The notes under the pieces: generated by a model | Databases searched by the model: none | What the model saw: only the letters and a program-made list of their open reading frames with translations | Told to the model about the DNA's origin: nothing | Origin: Lycorma delicatula | Taxonomy: Eukaryota > Arthropoda > Insecta > Hemiptera > Fulgoridae | DNA: 64,000 nt | NCBI RefSeq assembly: GCF_047948215.1 | Contig: NC_134458.1 | Coordinates: forward strand, 135,535,571-135,599,570 | Direction of reading: 5' to 3' | In this document: piece after piece, positions 24,117 to 31,728 of the stretch | How the letters are laid out: each line of letters opens with the position of its first letter | How positions within the stretch are numbered: position 1 is the first letter of the stretch | Made by a program: the position numbers and the translations under genes

Positions 24117-24707
24117 CGATAGATTAGAAGTTGAGTTCAACAAGTAACCATAATACAAAAAAAGAAATAAAAATAAGCTTAAATTTAAAACTAAATAAAC
24201 AAAACAGTGCAAAAACATCAAACCTTATAACACGCGAACAACAAAATCAAAACACAGGAAAGACCAGGCGGAACTTAAATTCCCTCGGAAATCCGTTCTC
24301 TTGCCAGGTATCCGATGAAATTCAGCCAGATGTTTCTGTAACAAACCCTGTGCCCACTTATAAGCAGGGCACTCGTCCGACCGACAGCTGTGTTGGGCCG
24401 GCTTCCCGACCCGATCACAGTTAATAAATCTGGGCTTCTCTCCAGCCTTCTTTACAGAAAAAATCCTTCATATAATGTCCAGCCCGATTACAAAACGAGC
24501 AGGGCTCTTTCTCTTTACAGCTTCTGATCGCATGACCTACCCCAAAACATCAAAAAAATCGGCTGACTTTTAGAAAATCCTTTTTCAACGAAAAGAGCCC
24601 TCAAACGTTTACCATATTCCACGATGTAGTGTACATTATTGCTTTCACGTTTCTCATCCTTAAAAACCACCTTAAACAGATCCCTAAATTCATTCTCAGA
24701 ATACGAT
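24117..24707 (-). pseudogene. Internally deleted R1-like LINE, inverted
   Basis: On the minus strand this reads gag (to about 24,340, including the zinc-knuckle region), then jumps directly to the last part of ORF2 (GAATTTCATCGGATACC, as at 16,540) and the 3' UTR. Most of ORF2 is missing. The left end of the gag match stops abruptly at about 24,707, exactly where the virus-like block begins. Confidence 0.8.
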
Positions 24708-24741
24708 AGTAGTACGGAAATAGGGGTACTGTCGCCATTTG

Positions 24742-24862
24742 TGACGTCATCCAAGATGGCGGACGGCATCCTAGATGGCGGACGGCCGCCATCTTGGTAA
24801 TGTCACTTCTGACGTCATTAATTCAAGATGGCGGTGGTCGGCCATCTTGTATTGTGACGTCA
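24742..24862. promoter_or_regulatory. Cluster of CRE and YY1-type motifs
   Basis: Three perfect TGACGTCA palindromes occur at 24,742-24,749, 24,810-24,817 and 24,855-24,862. Between them are CAAGATGGCGG-type motifs, arranged as inverted pairs: CCAAGATGGCGG at 24,751 with its complement at 24,786-24,797, and CAAGATGGC at 24,824 with its complement at 24,841-24,849. In animals these match ATF/CREB and YY1 (Pho) sites. Whether they drive the viral block, belong to a mobile-element end, or come from a host promoter is not known. Confidence 0.5.
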
Positions 24863-24873
24863 TTGGCCACAGT

Positions 24874-24951
24874 AGCCCGTCAGTGTGGCCAACTTGATTT
24901 ATTTTGTGTCGACAGCCCGTCAGTGTTGCCAACTTGATTTAATTTGTGTTG
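24874..24951. repeat. 40-bp tandem duplication
   Basis: Two adjacent units beginning AGCCCGTCAGTGT, at 24,874 and 24,914, differ at a few positions. They lie directly downstream of the CRE/YY1 cluster. Confidence 0.85.
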
Positions 24952-25044
24952 GCATTGTTATATATTGAAGTAATATTTCAAAGGTTGGTAGCACTGTTGT
25001 GTGGTGGTTGGTTTGAATTAAATAAATAATATTTACAGTGAAAA

Positions 25045-25125
25045 AAAAATCTGTCGGCTAGAGGATTCGAACCCGGTCATGACGGGACGCGACCGACTGA
25101 CGCGTTAAACCAATCGGCTGCGGTG
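25045..25125 (-). repeat. tRNA-like sequence (SINE head or tRNA relic)
   Basis: The minus strand has an A-box-like GATTGGTTTAACGCG and a B-box-like GGGTTCGAATCC, followed by a T-run. The T stem pairs poorly and the acceptor ends do not pair, so it is not a functional tRNA. It is best seen as a tRNA-derived SINE head or a decayed tRNA. Confidence 0.5.
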
Positions 25126-25191
25126 ACTCCCTGATGTAATGAGTGAAAAATGTTCTACGTAAGCTGTGAATTTTAACGTCACTTCAGTCTG

Positions 25192-25278
25192 TACACACAC
25201 ACACACACACATACACACACACACATACACACACACACACACACACACGCGCGCGCGCACACACACACACACACATAT
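25192..25278. repeat. (CA)n/(CG)n microsatellite
   Basis: About 87 bp of CA repeats with T interruptions and a short GC stretch, ending in a short (AT) run. The minus-strand ORF here is an artefact. Confidence 0.95.
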
Positions 25279-25292
25279 ATATATACACAAGA

Positions 25293-25700
25293 GTGAATAA
25301 AAAAAAATTAGACGCGTACCTCGAGGATGATCCTGGTCGTCCAGGCGATGGTGTCAGGAGGCGTTACCTAAAAGGAGAGAGGTTCTCGTCGTGGATCGTG
25401 CACCGGGAGGTGGTGGCGGCGGTGTCTGATGCGCGTGTGTTTGCGTGCGTGCGTCAGCGGAGTGACGCAGATGTGTTTACCGTGCGAGATGCGGCGCTCG
25501 ACTGAAGAATTGTGGGACCGACGTGGTCTAAAGTTGTCCGTTTGACCAATCGCAGCGTTGGAATTCGAATCGGCGCATGCGCACTAGCCGTTAGTGCGTA
25601 CGTGCGAACTGGTCGTCGTCTGTAATAAGAGCGGATGCGATAAGGAAAATGTTTTAACAGTTAACAGTTAACATGTTAACAGTTCTGAAACAGTCTGAAG
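25293..25700 (+). promoter_or_regulatory. GC-rich leader upstream of fibre gene
   Basis: GC- and CpG-rich, with a CCAAT box at 25,546-25,550 and a perfect GCGCATGCGC palindrome at 25,573-25,582, which matches the NRF1/Erect-wing site. A small AACAGTTAAC-type repeat lies at 25,653-25,682, just before the fibre ATG. A 70-codon ATG frame at 25,293-25,505 has no known domain. Promoter function is inferred from motifs only. Confidence 0.4.
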
Positions 25701-26836
25701 ATGAGTATCGACAAGTTCGGAAGTTCTCGCGTTGGGAGTGCAACCGCCCAACCACCACCAAATCGGATTGTCGAAACGTTTGACAAAACCGCCGATGGAG
25801 ATTTCGATATCAAAAAAAGACGTTTGTGCAACGTCGGACCGCCTGTTGAAGATGATGATGGTGCAACAATCGGTCACGTTAAGAAAATGTTCGTAAAGCA
25901 AACCGAGTTGAATAATAAATACTTACCGACGGTTTCACCGATGGACAACAACGCACTTTCCTTTTCAAAGAGGCGATTGTGCGATATCGCCGATCCAATT
26001 GTAAAAACAGACGCCGTAACTGTCGACTATTTACGGAAAAACCTTTTCGGTCGGTACAAATGAGACAATTAACGCGAGAGGGTGCGTTATCGCAAATGCT
26101 GGTGCACCAATTAATAGCACAGATCTCACTACAAAGTCATACGTAGACAAAGTGACAAATGGGATTTTAACGATTAAAAACGGTGTTGTGGATATCCAAA
26201 GTAAGCGAATATGTAGAGTCGGTGATCCTGTCGAAAAGACGGACGTCGTTACTGTCAACTATTTACGAAAAAAACTTTTCGATGAAAAGCAAATAATTGA
26301 CGCTAGAAAATCTGTTATCACTAACGCTGGCATGCCTAAGAGTAGCACCGATCTCGCTACAAAGTCCTACGTGGACAATATGCAATTACATATACAAAAA
26401 TTACTTATTAAGAATAAGTGTTATATCGATGACACACTATTTAAGTTTTACAAATTTCTATTAAACATTAACGACAACGCTAACAGAAACTTAAATCAAA
26501 TATCGCTTATGCGTATATTAACCGCTGACAATCATCACCAAAGCGATTCTGCAAACACAGATCTAAATAGTAAAGATACAAAGGAGAACGAGGATGCGAC
26601 AAAAAATATGGCGCGTCCTCCAATCGCTGATAAGACAATGAAGAATGATGATGTGAATAAAAATATGATACGTCCCCCGGTCTTGGAGGACGAGGATGTG
26701 ACAAAAAATATGGTGCGTCCTCCGATCACTGATAAGACATGAAGAATGAGGATGTGAATAAAAATATGATAGTCCCCCGGTCTCGGATGATGTGAATAAA
26801 AATATGGTACGATTGCCGAACATGGATCCAATGTAA
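25701..26836 (+). pseudogene. Fibre-like protein with phage-tail-fibre-type repeats, frameshifted
   Basis: The first frame (25,701-26,063, ATG start) and the second (to 26,742) are in different phases, so one gene is broken near 26,060. A further shift near 26,740-26,790 breaks the tail. The N-terminal and middle parts are built from at least five copies of a motif of the form xxGxPxxxTDxxTxxYLRK or YVDN; the clearest is STDLATKSYVDN. Such repeats are typical of trimeric tail fibres and adhesins. The C-terminal part has four or five KNM(A/I/V)RPP repeats spaced 14-18 residues apart. As the first gene of the block it could have been a receptor-binding fibre. That role is inferred from the repeat type. 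Confidence 0.6.
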
Positions 26837-26876
26837 GATGGTAGAATGTCGTAAACAAGTTCATTGTCTATCCGAC

Positions 26877-27552
26877 ATGGCAAGAGTGAGGAGGTCAAAA
26901 TGTTCTCCCGTTCAAAAGGGTAAGGTGAGAAGATCTAAACGAATAGCCAGTCTTAAACGAGGCGGTGGACTGTTAACAACTCTAACAGCAGGAGCTGCAG
27001 GAGCGTTAGGATTCTATATCGGTGATAAAGCATTAAAAGGTGTCAAAAAGGTGGTGGGAACGGTCGTAAACAAAGGGGTCGATTTATTACCGATAGAGTT
27101 ACATATTCCGGGATATCAGTAATGCGGACCGGGAACGAATTTAAAAAAACGATTAAAGAGAGGCGATCCCGGTGTAAACAAGTTGGACGCCGCTGGTAAA
27201 GAACACGATATCGCATACGCAACGTACAGCGATAACGAAAAGAGCAGCAGCAGATCGTAAATTAGCCGATAGCGCTTGGGAAAGAGTTAAAGCTAAGGAC
27301 TCGAGTATCGCGGAAAAGGCTACGGCATTGGCGGTTACAAACGCGATGAAGTTAAAAGCAAAGTTCGGTGGTGGAAGAGTACGAAGACGAAGAAGACGAT
27401 CAAAAAGGAATAATATAAAACGCCTTGTCGAAATGATGAAACGAAAAGCGGGCACTGCAGGGCGGGGATTATACCTTAAGCCCTACCCTTTGACCGGATC
27501 GGGGATGGGCGGTAAAAAAAAACGTCGTCGCCGTCGTCGTCGTCTCCAATAA
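26877..27552 (+). pseudogene. Basic virion protein with parvovirus-type PLA2 domain, broken
   Basis: The likely ATG is at 26,877. The open part begins with a basic stretch (VRRSKRIASLKRGGG), then a Gly/Ala-rich hydrophobic segment at about residues 24-45. The PLA2-like part follows: IPGY leads into a Ca-binding loop with CGPG (27,123-27,134), then the catalytic His-Asp pair in HDIAY at 27,204-27,218. The tail is extremely basic, ending in runs of Lys and Arg. Parvovirus VP1 PLA2 opens endosomal membranes, and related domains occur in virion proteins of other small DNA viruses. Two breaks are seen: a TAA at 27,120-27,122 at the start of the Ca loop, and a frameshift near 27,230-27,240. An AATAAA lies across its stop. 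Confidence 0.65.
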
Positions 27553-27590
27553 AGGAAATACCAGTGCGACCGCTATCGAACATAGAACTA

Positions 27591-27926
27591 ATGTGGTACG
27601 CAAGAAGACTAAATATAACCGATTTTCGAGGGGTCTTCATGTTGGACGCATTAGCTACACAAACGAAGATTAACGAAACTGCGATAGTTAATCTTGACCG
27701 CAGTACTGGTCATGGAACACACTGGGTATGTTATAGAAAACGTGGACGGCCGGTGGACTATTTCGATAGTTTCGGTAATCTGCGTCCACCTAACGAATTA
27801 ATGCGTTATTTTCCACTCGATTCGATTATAAATTTCAATTATAACGCCAGACAGAGTATAAACACGGTTATCTGCGGTCATTTATGTCTTGAATTTCTCA
27901 GTCGTGATTCGTCAGCCTACAGGTAA
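27591..27926 (+). CDS. Adenain-type cysteine protease (Polinton PRO)
   Basis: A small Ulp1/adenain-family maturation protease. The frame is open from about 27,549, but the first ATG is at 27,591 (111 codons). Homology seems to begin slightly upstream, so the true start may be spliced, non-AUG or lost. Counting from this ATG, the catalytic residues are His44 in GTHWV, Asp59 in YFDSFGN, Gln88 and Cys95 in CGHLCLEFL. The Gln-to-Cys spacing of seven is the same as in adenovirus protease. In adenoviruses and Polintons the enzyme cleaves capsid precursors. Its stop is followed two bases later by the penton ATG, which fits a compact viral arrangement. The frame is intact. Confidence 0.82.
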   Translation: MWYARRLNITDFRGVFMLDALATQTKINETAIVNLDRSTGHGTHWVCYRKRGRPVDYFDSFGNLRPPNELMRYFPLDSIINFNYNARQSINTVICGHLCLEFLSRDSSAYR

Positions 27927-27928
27927 AC

Positions 27929-28627
27929 ATGTTCTGCATAAGTGGAAATACGTCGTTCTTACACGCTACATTCTTTCCGCCATTGGATTTGTCTGATGGC
28001 GATTGGGAATTGGCGTTGATAAACTTAACCACATACAACTCGATTCCAAATGTCGAAGAGGGAATCAACAACACATTTACTGTTGTACCAAAGAAACCTC
28101 AAAAACCGATTAAGCTGACACTAGCGACCGGATCGTACGAAGTGGATGATATCGCCAAACGCTTGAGCGATGAACTCAAAGACAAAAGCAAAATAGATTT
28201 ACTTATGCGTCCGAATAACAACACGTTAAAACGCGAACTTAAATGCAGCGCTGCCATCGATTTGACATCAACGGATAGTTTAGCACCGTTGTTGGGGTTC
28301 GAGAAAACTAATCTGATGGCGAATATATGGCACGTGTCATCGAAGCCAGTTGCCATTAACAACGTGAACACCGTACGGGTGGAATGCAACCTTATACGAG
28401 GCTCCTACACGAACGGATCAGAGGGACACGTGTTGCACGAATTGACGCTAAGCGTACCGCCTGGTTTCAAAATAATCGAATCGCCGAAGAATATAATCTA
28501 TCTACCGGTCAATACGAAGAGCTTAGACGATATCGCTATAAAGTTTACCGATCAAGACGGAAAACCGATTAATTTTCGCGGTGAAACCGTTACGGTGAGA
28601 TTGCATTTACAAAGGAAAACGAAGTAA
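27929..28627 (+). CDS. Penton-like minor capsid protein (single jelly roll type)
   Basis: A 232-residue intact ORF starting MFCISGNTSFLHATFFPP. It resembles the minor capsid (penton) proteins of animal Polintons and adintoviruses: an early FFPPLDL, then LINLTTYNSIPNV, a mid-part TGSYEVDDIAKRL, and a C-terminal stretch with PPGFKIIESPKNIIYLPV and NFRGETVTVRLHL. In virions it would occupy the five-fold vertices. The length and position between protease and major capsid gene agree with this. Recognition is from family memory, with no search. No breaks. Confidence 0.72.
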   Translation: MFCISGNTSFLHATFFPPLDLSDGDWELALINLTTYNSIPNVEEGINNTFTVVPKKPQKPIKLTLATGSYEVDDIAKRLSDELKDKSKIDLLMRPNNNTLKRELKCSAAIDLTSTDSLAPLLGFEKTNLMANIWHVSSKPVAINNVNTVRVECNLIRGSYTNGSEGHVLHELTLSVPPGFKIIESPKNIIYLPVNTKSLDDIAIKFTDQDGKPINFRGETVTVRLHLQRKTK

Positions 28628-28643
28628 AAAAGAAAGCCAATAG

Positions 28644-28817
28644 ATGGGGTTAATATACAACAGCGTTGGTACTAGTAGCGAAACGACGCGCAAACCGATC
28701 AGTCGACGTGCAAACACCAAAGCGTTAACATCGCGTAACGTGTTGTTTCTTCGAAAACTTGGTTTTACAGTTTTGGTGAACCGTAATGGCAGGAGCGAAT
28801 ATGTTGGACGTCGGTGA
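28644..28817 (+). CDS. Small basic ORF overlapping the capsid start
   Basis: A 57-codon ATG frame in the spacer between penton and capsid genes. It overlaps the capsid start by 32 bases in another phase. The product is basic, with RKPISRRANTK, then a patch LTSRNVLFLRKLGF, and ends in an Arg pair. The position suggests a small core or accessory peptide, comparable in place to the small basic proteins of adenovirus-like viruses. There is no firm homology. It could be chance, but the AT content is as low as in its neighbours and the frame is complete. Confidence 0.4.
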   Translation: MGLIYNSVGTSSETTRKPISRRANTKALTSRNVLFLRKLGFTVLVNRNGRSEYVGRR

Positions 28818-30006
28818 AAGTGTTTCGTTCGATAACACGATCACACAGTACGAATATCATACCCATCTACCGTACGCTTCGTCGACTTACAACAACAACG
28901 ATGAAATCCGGATTCCGATACACCAACAAGATGTGTACACTTTACCGCATAAAAGCTATTTGATGGTCGAAGGTGCGTTAACTACTAAAGCAGGCGATAA
29001 AAAGGCAACGGAATCGTGGTTAACAAACAACGCGATACCGTTTCTCTTCGAAGAGATACGATACGAGATAAACGGCACGGAAATGTGTCGCGTACAAAAG
29101 CTAGGAATAACGACAACGATAAAGAATATTCTTTCGTTGCGTAAAAGCGAAGAAAATATTTTGGAAAATTTCGGGTGGAAGTTCAAAGCGTCGGATAAGT
29201 TCGATTTGGAAGAAAACACAGGAAGATTTTGCTTCTACGTACCGCTGCGTATGCTGATGGGTTTCGCCGAAGACTACAGACACATAATATTGAACGTCAA
29301 ACAAGAATTGGTTTTGCTTAGATCTTCCAGCGACGTGAACGCATTAGTGTCTTCCAAAGAGGCGCCTGATTCCAAGTTGAAAGTGACTAAGATAGCGTGG
29401 AAAATTCCGTATGTTCACGTTGCCGATACGATGCGATTGCATTTGTTGAAGGTAGTAGAACGAGATAGACCGTTAGCGATTGCTTTTCGTACATGGCAGA
29501 TCCACGAATATCCGGCTCTACCACAAACAAACATACATTCATGGACGGTAAAAACATGTGCGCAAACAGAGAGACCGAGATACGTGATATTCGGTTTACC
29601 AACCGACAGAAAGAATAAAGCAACAAAATCATTGACGCACTTCGATATGTGCGAGTTGGTAAATGTTCGTCTGTATTTGAATTCGCAGTACTATCCGTAC
29701 GACAATCTACAGGGAGATGTGAATATGATGTATGAAATGTTCGCCAGCTTTCGGTCCGGTTATTATAACAAACCGCAGGACGAATGTCCCGCTTACAGTT
29801 TGGCGGATTTCAAGACCAGTGTACCGTTAATAGTTATCGACTGTTCCCGTCAGAACGAATCGCTTAAAACAGGAACAGTAGATGTACGTATCGATTTCGA
29901 TACTAAAAACAATATACCGGCCAATACGACTGCCTACTGTCTCATTATACATGATAGCATCGTCACGTACACTCCGCTCAGTGGAATAGTGAAAAAACGT
30001 ATGTAA
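28786..30006 (+). CDS. Major capsid protein, double jelly-roll type
   Basis: A 406-residue intact ORF, the longest in the window. It has an N-terminal DEIRIPIHQQDVYTLP segment, LFEEIRYEINGTEM, a mid-part with VPLRMLMGFAEDYRHI, then PRYVIFGLPTDRKN, LNSQYYPYDNLQGD and a C-terminal IDCSRQNESLKTGTVDVRI leading to PANTTAYCLIIHDS. I recognise this as the small major capsid type found in insect Polinton/adintovirus-like elements. It would form the pseudo-hexagonal trimers of the shell. Together with the upstream protease and penton gene it identifies the virus group. It is somewhat shorter than typical Polinton capsid proteins (about 500-650 residues, from memory). The ATG at 28,786 is the only reasonable start. 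Confidence 0.75.
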   Translation: MAGANMLDVGESVSFDNTITQYEYHTHLPYASSTYNNNDEIRIPIHQQDVYTLPHKSYLMVEGALTTKAGDKKATESWLTNNAIPFLFEEIRYEINGTEMCRVQKLGITTTIKNILSLRKSEENILENFGWKFKASDKFDLEENTGRFCFYVPLRMLMGFAEDYRHIILNVKQELVLLRSSSDVNALVSSKEAPDSKLKVTKIAWKIPYVHVADTMRLHLLKVVERDRPLAIAFRTWQIHEYPALPQTNIHSWTVKTCAQTERPRYVIFGLPTDRKNKATKSLTHFDMCELVNVRLYLNSQYYPYDNLQGDVNMMYEMFASFRSGYYNKPQDECPAYSLADFKTSVPLIVIDCSRQNESLKTGTVDVRIDFDTKNNIPANTTAYCLIIHDSIVTYTPLSGIVKKRM

Positions 30007-30575
30007 TGCCGGTGATATTTGAGATCGATCAATTAGTTGGTTGACGGGGAGAGGAAGGTAAAAAGCAAATATTAGCTACGTGGCGACGGTTTACGAAATG
30101 GTTGATAGCATTTAGTATATTTAAAACGGGTATTGCAGTTGGAATAATCGTAACACTGTTACTGAGCGACTTTTCGCATGAATCTTGTACAACGATCAAA
30201 CCGATACGGTGTAGAGTGACTTTTTCTACACAATCACCGGTTAACATACCGTTAGTATGGTGTAATTCATCGTCTGTGGAGGTGTTGTCCATTTTTTACA
30301 ACGCTACCGTATCACCACCATCATCTTCAAAAAACCTGTCTGCTGACGTAGTTAGCAACATCACTACATCGTTACCTTCAGCGAAGACAACAGTATTACC
30401 AAAGGTAAACATCGACAAAACCGCATTGAAGAGGAAAAACATAGTGAATGTAACGACATCATTACCTTCAGCGAGGACAACAGTGTTACCAAAGGTAAAC
30501 GCTACCAAAATCTCATTACCTAACATAACGTTACATGTACATGGTGATGATCCTCTAAACGAGGAAGAAGAATAG
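30006..30575 (+). pseudogene. Mucin-like membrane protein with in-frame TGA
   Basis: The ATG overlaps the capsid stop as TAATG (30,004-30,008). After 12 codons there is an in-frame TGA (30,042-30,044). The same frame then stays open to 30,575. Past the stop it has a membrane segment (GIAVGIIVTLLL) followed by a Ser/Thr-rich ectodomain with at least six N-glycosylation sequons. An internal duplication of about 29 residues (SLPSAKTTVLPKVN and SLPSARTTVLPKVN) is visible. It ends in acidic EEEE. It looks like a signal-anchored glycoprotein, and its function is not known. Either the gene is dead by one nonsense change or the TGA is read through. Confidence 0.55.
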
Positions 30576-30612
30576 GTGGAGGGGGTAACCCCCACCACTT
30601 CTACTTTGAAAG

Positions 30613-30650
30613 TATAAAAAGGCTTAATCCGACTGCGTACACAAATCAGT
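30613..30650 (+). promoter_or_regulatory. TATA box plus TCAGT initiator
   Basis: TATAAAAA at 30,613-30,620, and TCAGT, the arthropod initiator consensus, at 30,646-30,650. The A of the initiator lies 35 bases from the first T of the TATA box and 21 bases before the next ATG (30,669). It fits an RNA polymerase II core promoter for the Lys-rich gene. Confidence 0.6.
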
Positions 30651-30668
30651 AGTTGTTGAGCATCCGTC

Positions 30669-30968
30669 ATGGAAGGAAGTGGTGTTTATTCGCCAGACGA
30701 CGTTCAATCGTTTCTATTCATGAACGATTCTTTGCATAACATCGATCACCATCCTGAAGTTACGAAACCGACTGAGAAGGAGGTTAAATCGAAACCAACG
30801 AAGATCCGCAAAAGGAGAAATCCGCGTAAAAAATCTTATGATAAACCTTCTTCAGTTGAACACACGATCACAAAGACCAAGACCAATAAGAAGCAGAAGA
30901 AGAAGGACAAAAAGAAGGCGGATAAGGGGAACGAAGGGATATCCCCCACCAACATTGTGATTTCATAG
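30669..30968 (+). CDS. Lysine-rich small protein (viral, unknown)
   Basis: A 99-residue intact ORF. The first 35 residues are mixed or acidic (SPDDVQSFLFMNDSL). The rest is very rich in Lys, Thr and Arg (RKRRNPRKKS, KKQKKKDKKK), as in nucleic-acid-binding or nucleolar proteins. It has its own TATA plus initiator promoter, just upstream. No family is recognised. A core or DNA-binding protein is possible. Confidence 0.5.
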   Translation: MEGSGVYSPDDVQSFLFMNDSLHNIDHHPEVTKPTEKEVKSKPTKIRKRRNPRKKSYDKPSSVEHTITKTKTNKKQKKKDKKKADKGNEGISPTNIVIS

Positions 30969-31020
30969 ACATCGTCGGTGGTTTCATATCGCCATCCTCA
31001 TACACGGATGAGCGATCGTC

Positions 31021-31710
31021 ATGGAAGGAGTTATCGAGTATCACGGCTTTCTCGGCAAACGAGGTGAGTTTATAGTTAAAGAACTTGCTGTTGTCGGTGA
31101 TGGAAACTATATGATTCTTCACTTTCGATCACCGTACCCAAAGTCTGAGTTGACATCTAAATACAAACGGATGGTCGGATGGTTGGAGAGGAATTTTCAC
31201 AAAATCGATTGGAATTACGGCGAAGTCGTATACAACGACGATATCATGAAGGCGTTATGTTCGCAGTTTGCCACAATACACACCAAAGGGCTGGAGAAAG
31301 TGGAATTTTTGCGACGGTTTCATAACGATGTTCGTCAGATACCGGACGGCGCACCGAAACCGAATTCAAATTATATCGTAAATTGTCCGTACCACACGCA
31401 CAAGGAGAGTGGAAAATGTGCGTTACAAACCGGTTGTTTCTACATGGAGTGGTTGAAGATGCGTAAAAAGCCGTTGGATCTGGTGAGAGAAGCCGATCGA
31501 TTGCGATCATTTGCGAAAACAAACGCGGAAAACAAAGAGGAATTGACAAAAAACGGTTATTACTATTCCTTCAACGAATTGTGTGTAAAATGTTGTTGGT
31601 GTAACGAAAGGATGGATGTGCATCACCACTCAACTCGTTGTCAAAACTGCATCAAGGAAAACGTACCGCTTTCGTTTGAACATGTTGTTCCACGTCGAAT
31701 ACCGCTGTAG
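31021..31710 (+). CDS. Polinton-associated exonuclease-like N-terminus with BIR-like zinc module
   Basis: A 229-residue intact ORF. Residues 5-100 (GEFIVKELAVV, PYPKSELTSKYKRMVGWLERNFH, IHTKGLEKVEFLRRF) resemble the N-terminal region of proteins that accompany insect Polinton-like elements. I suspect a nuclease-like fold, but the catalytic residues are not obvious. A middle CPYHTH...CAL motif may bind zinc. Residues 157-210 look like a shortened BIR domain: EADRLRSF, then NGYYYS, then Cys191 and Cys194, His201-203, Cys207 and Cys210. The usual BIR spacing between the Cys pair and His is reduced. BIR domains inhibit caspases in baculovirus IAPs. An anti-apoptotic role here is an inference. Confidence 0.5.
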   Translation: MEGVIEYHGFLGKRGEFIVKELAVVGDGNYMILHFRSPYPKSELTSKYKRMVGWLERNFHKIDWNYGEVVYNDDIMKALCSQFATIHTKGLEKVEFLRRFHNDVRQIPDGAPKPNSNYIVNCPYHTHKESGKCALQTGCFYMEWLKMRKKPLDLVREADRLRSFAKTNAENKEELTKNGYYYSFNELCVKCCWCNERMDVHHHSTRCQNCIKENVPLSFEHVVPRRIPL

Positions 31711-31728
31711 AGCTCAGTCTGCTGCAAG

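Noticed and set aside
25045..25125. A functional tRNA gene on the minus strand
   Set aside because: A and B boxes are present, but the acceptor and T stems do not pair, so it is listed only as a tRNA-like repeat.
26152..26742. Separate gene starting at 26,152
   Set aside because: The first codon is GTG, and the repeat units continue in phase with the fibre gene after a frameshift, so it is the second part of one broken gene.
26507..26898. Minus-strand frames opposite the fibre repeats
   Set aside because: They are antisense shadows of the KNMxRPP repeats.
27564..27590. Protease start at 27,564
   Set aside because: This codon is GTG, not expected as a start in an animal. The first ATG is at 27,591, although the true start may lie elsewhere.
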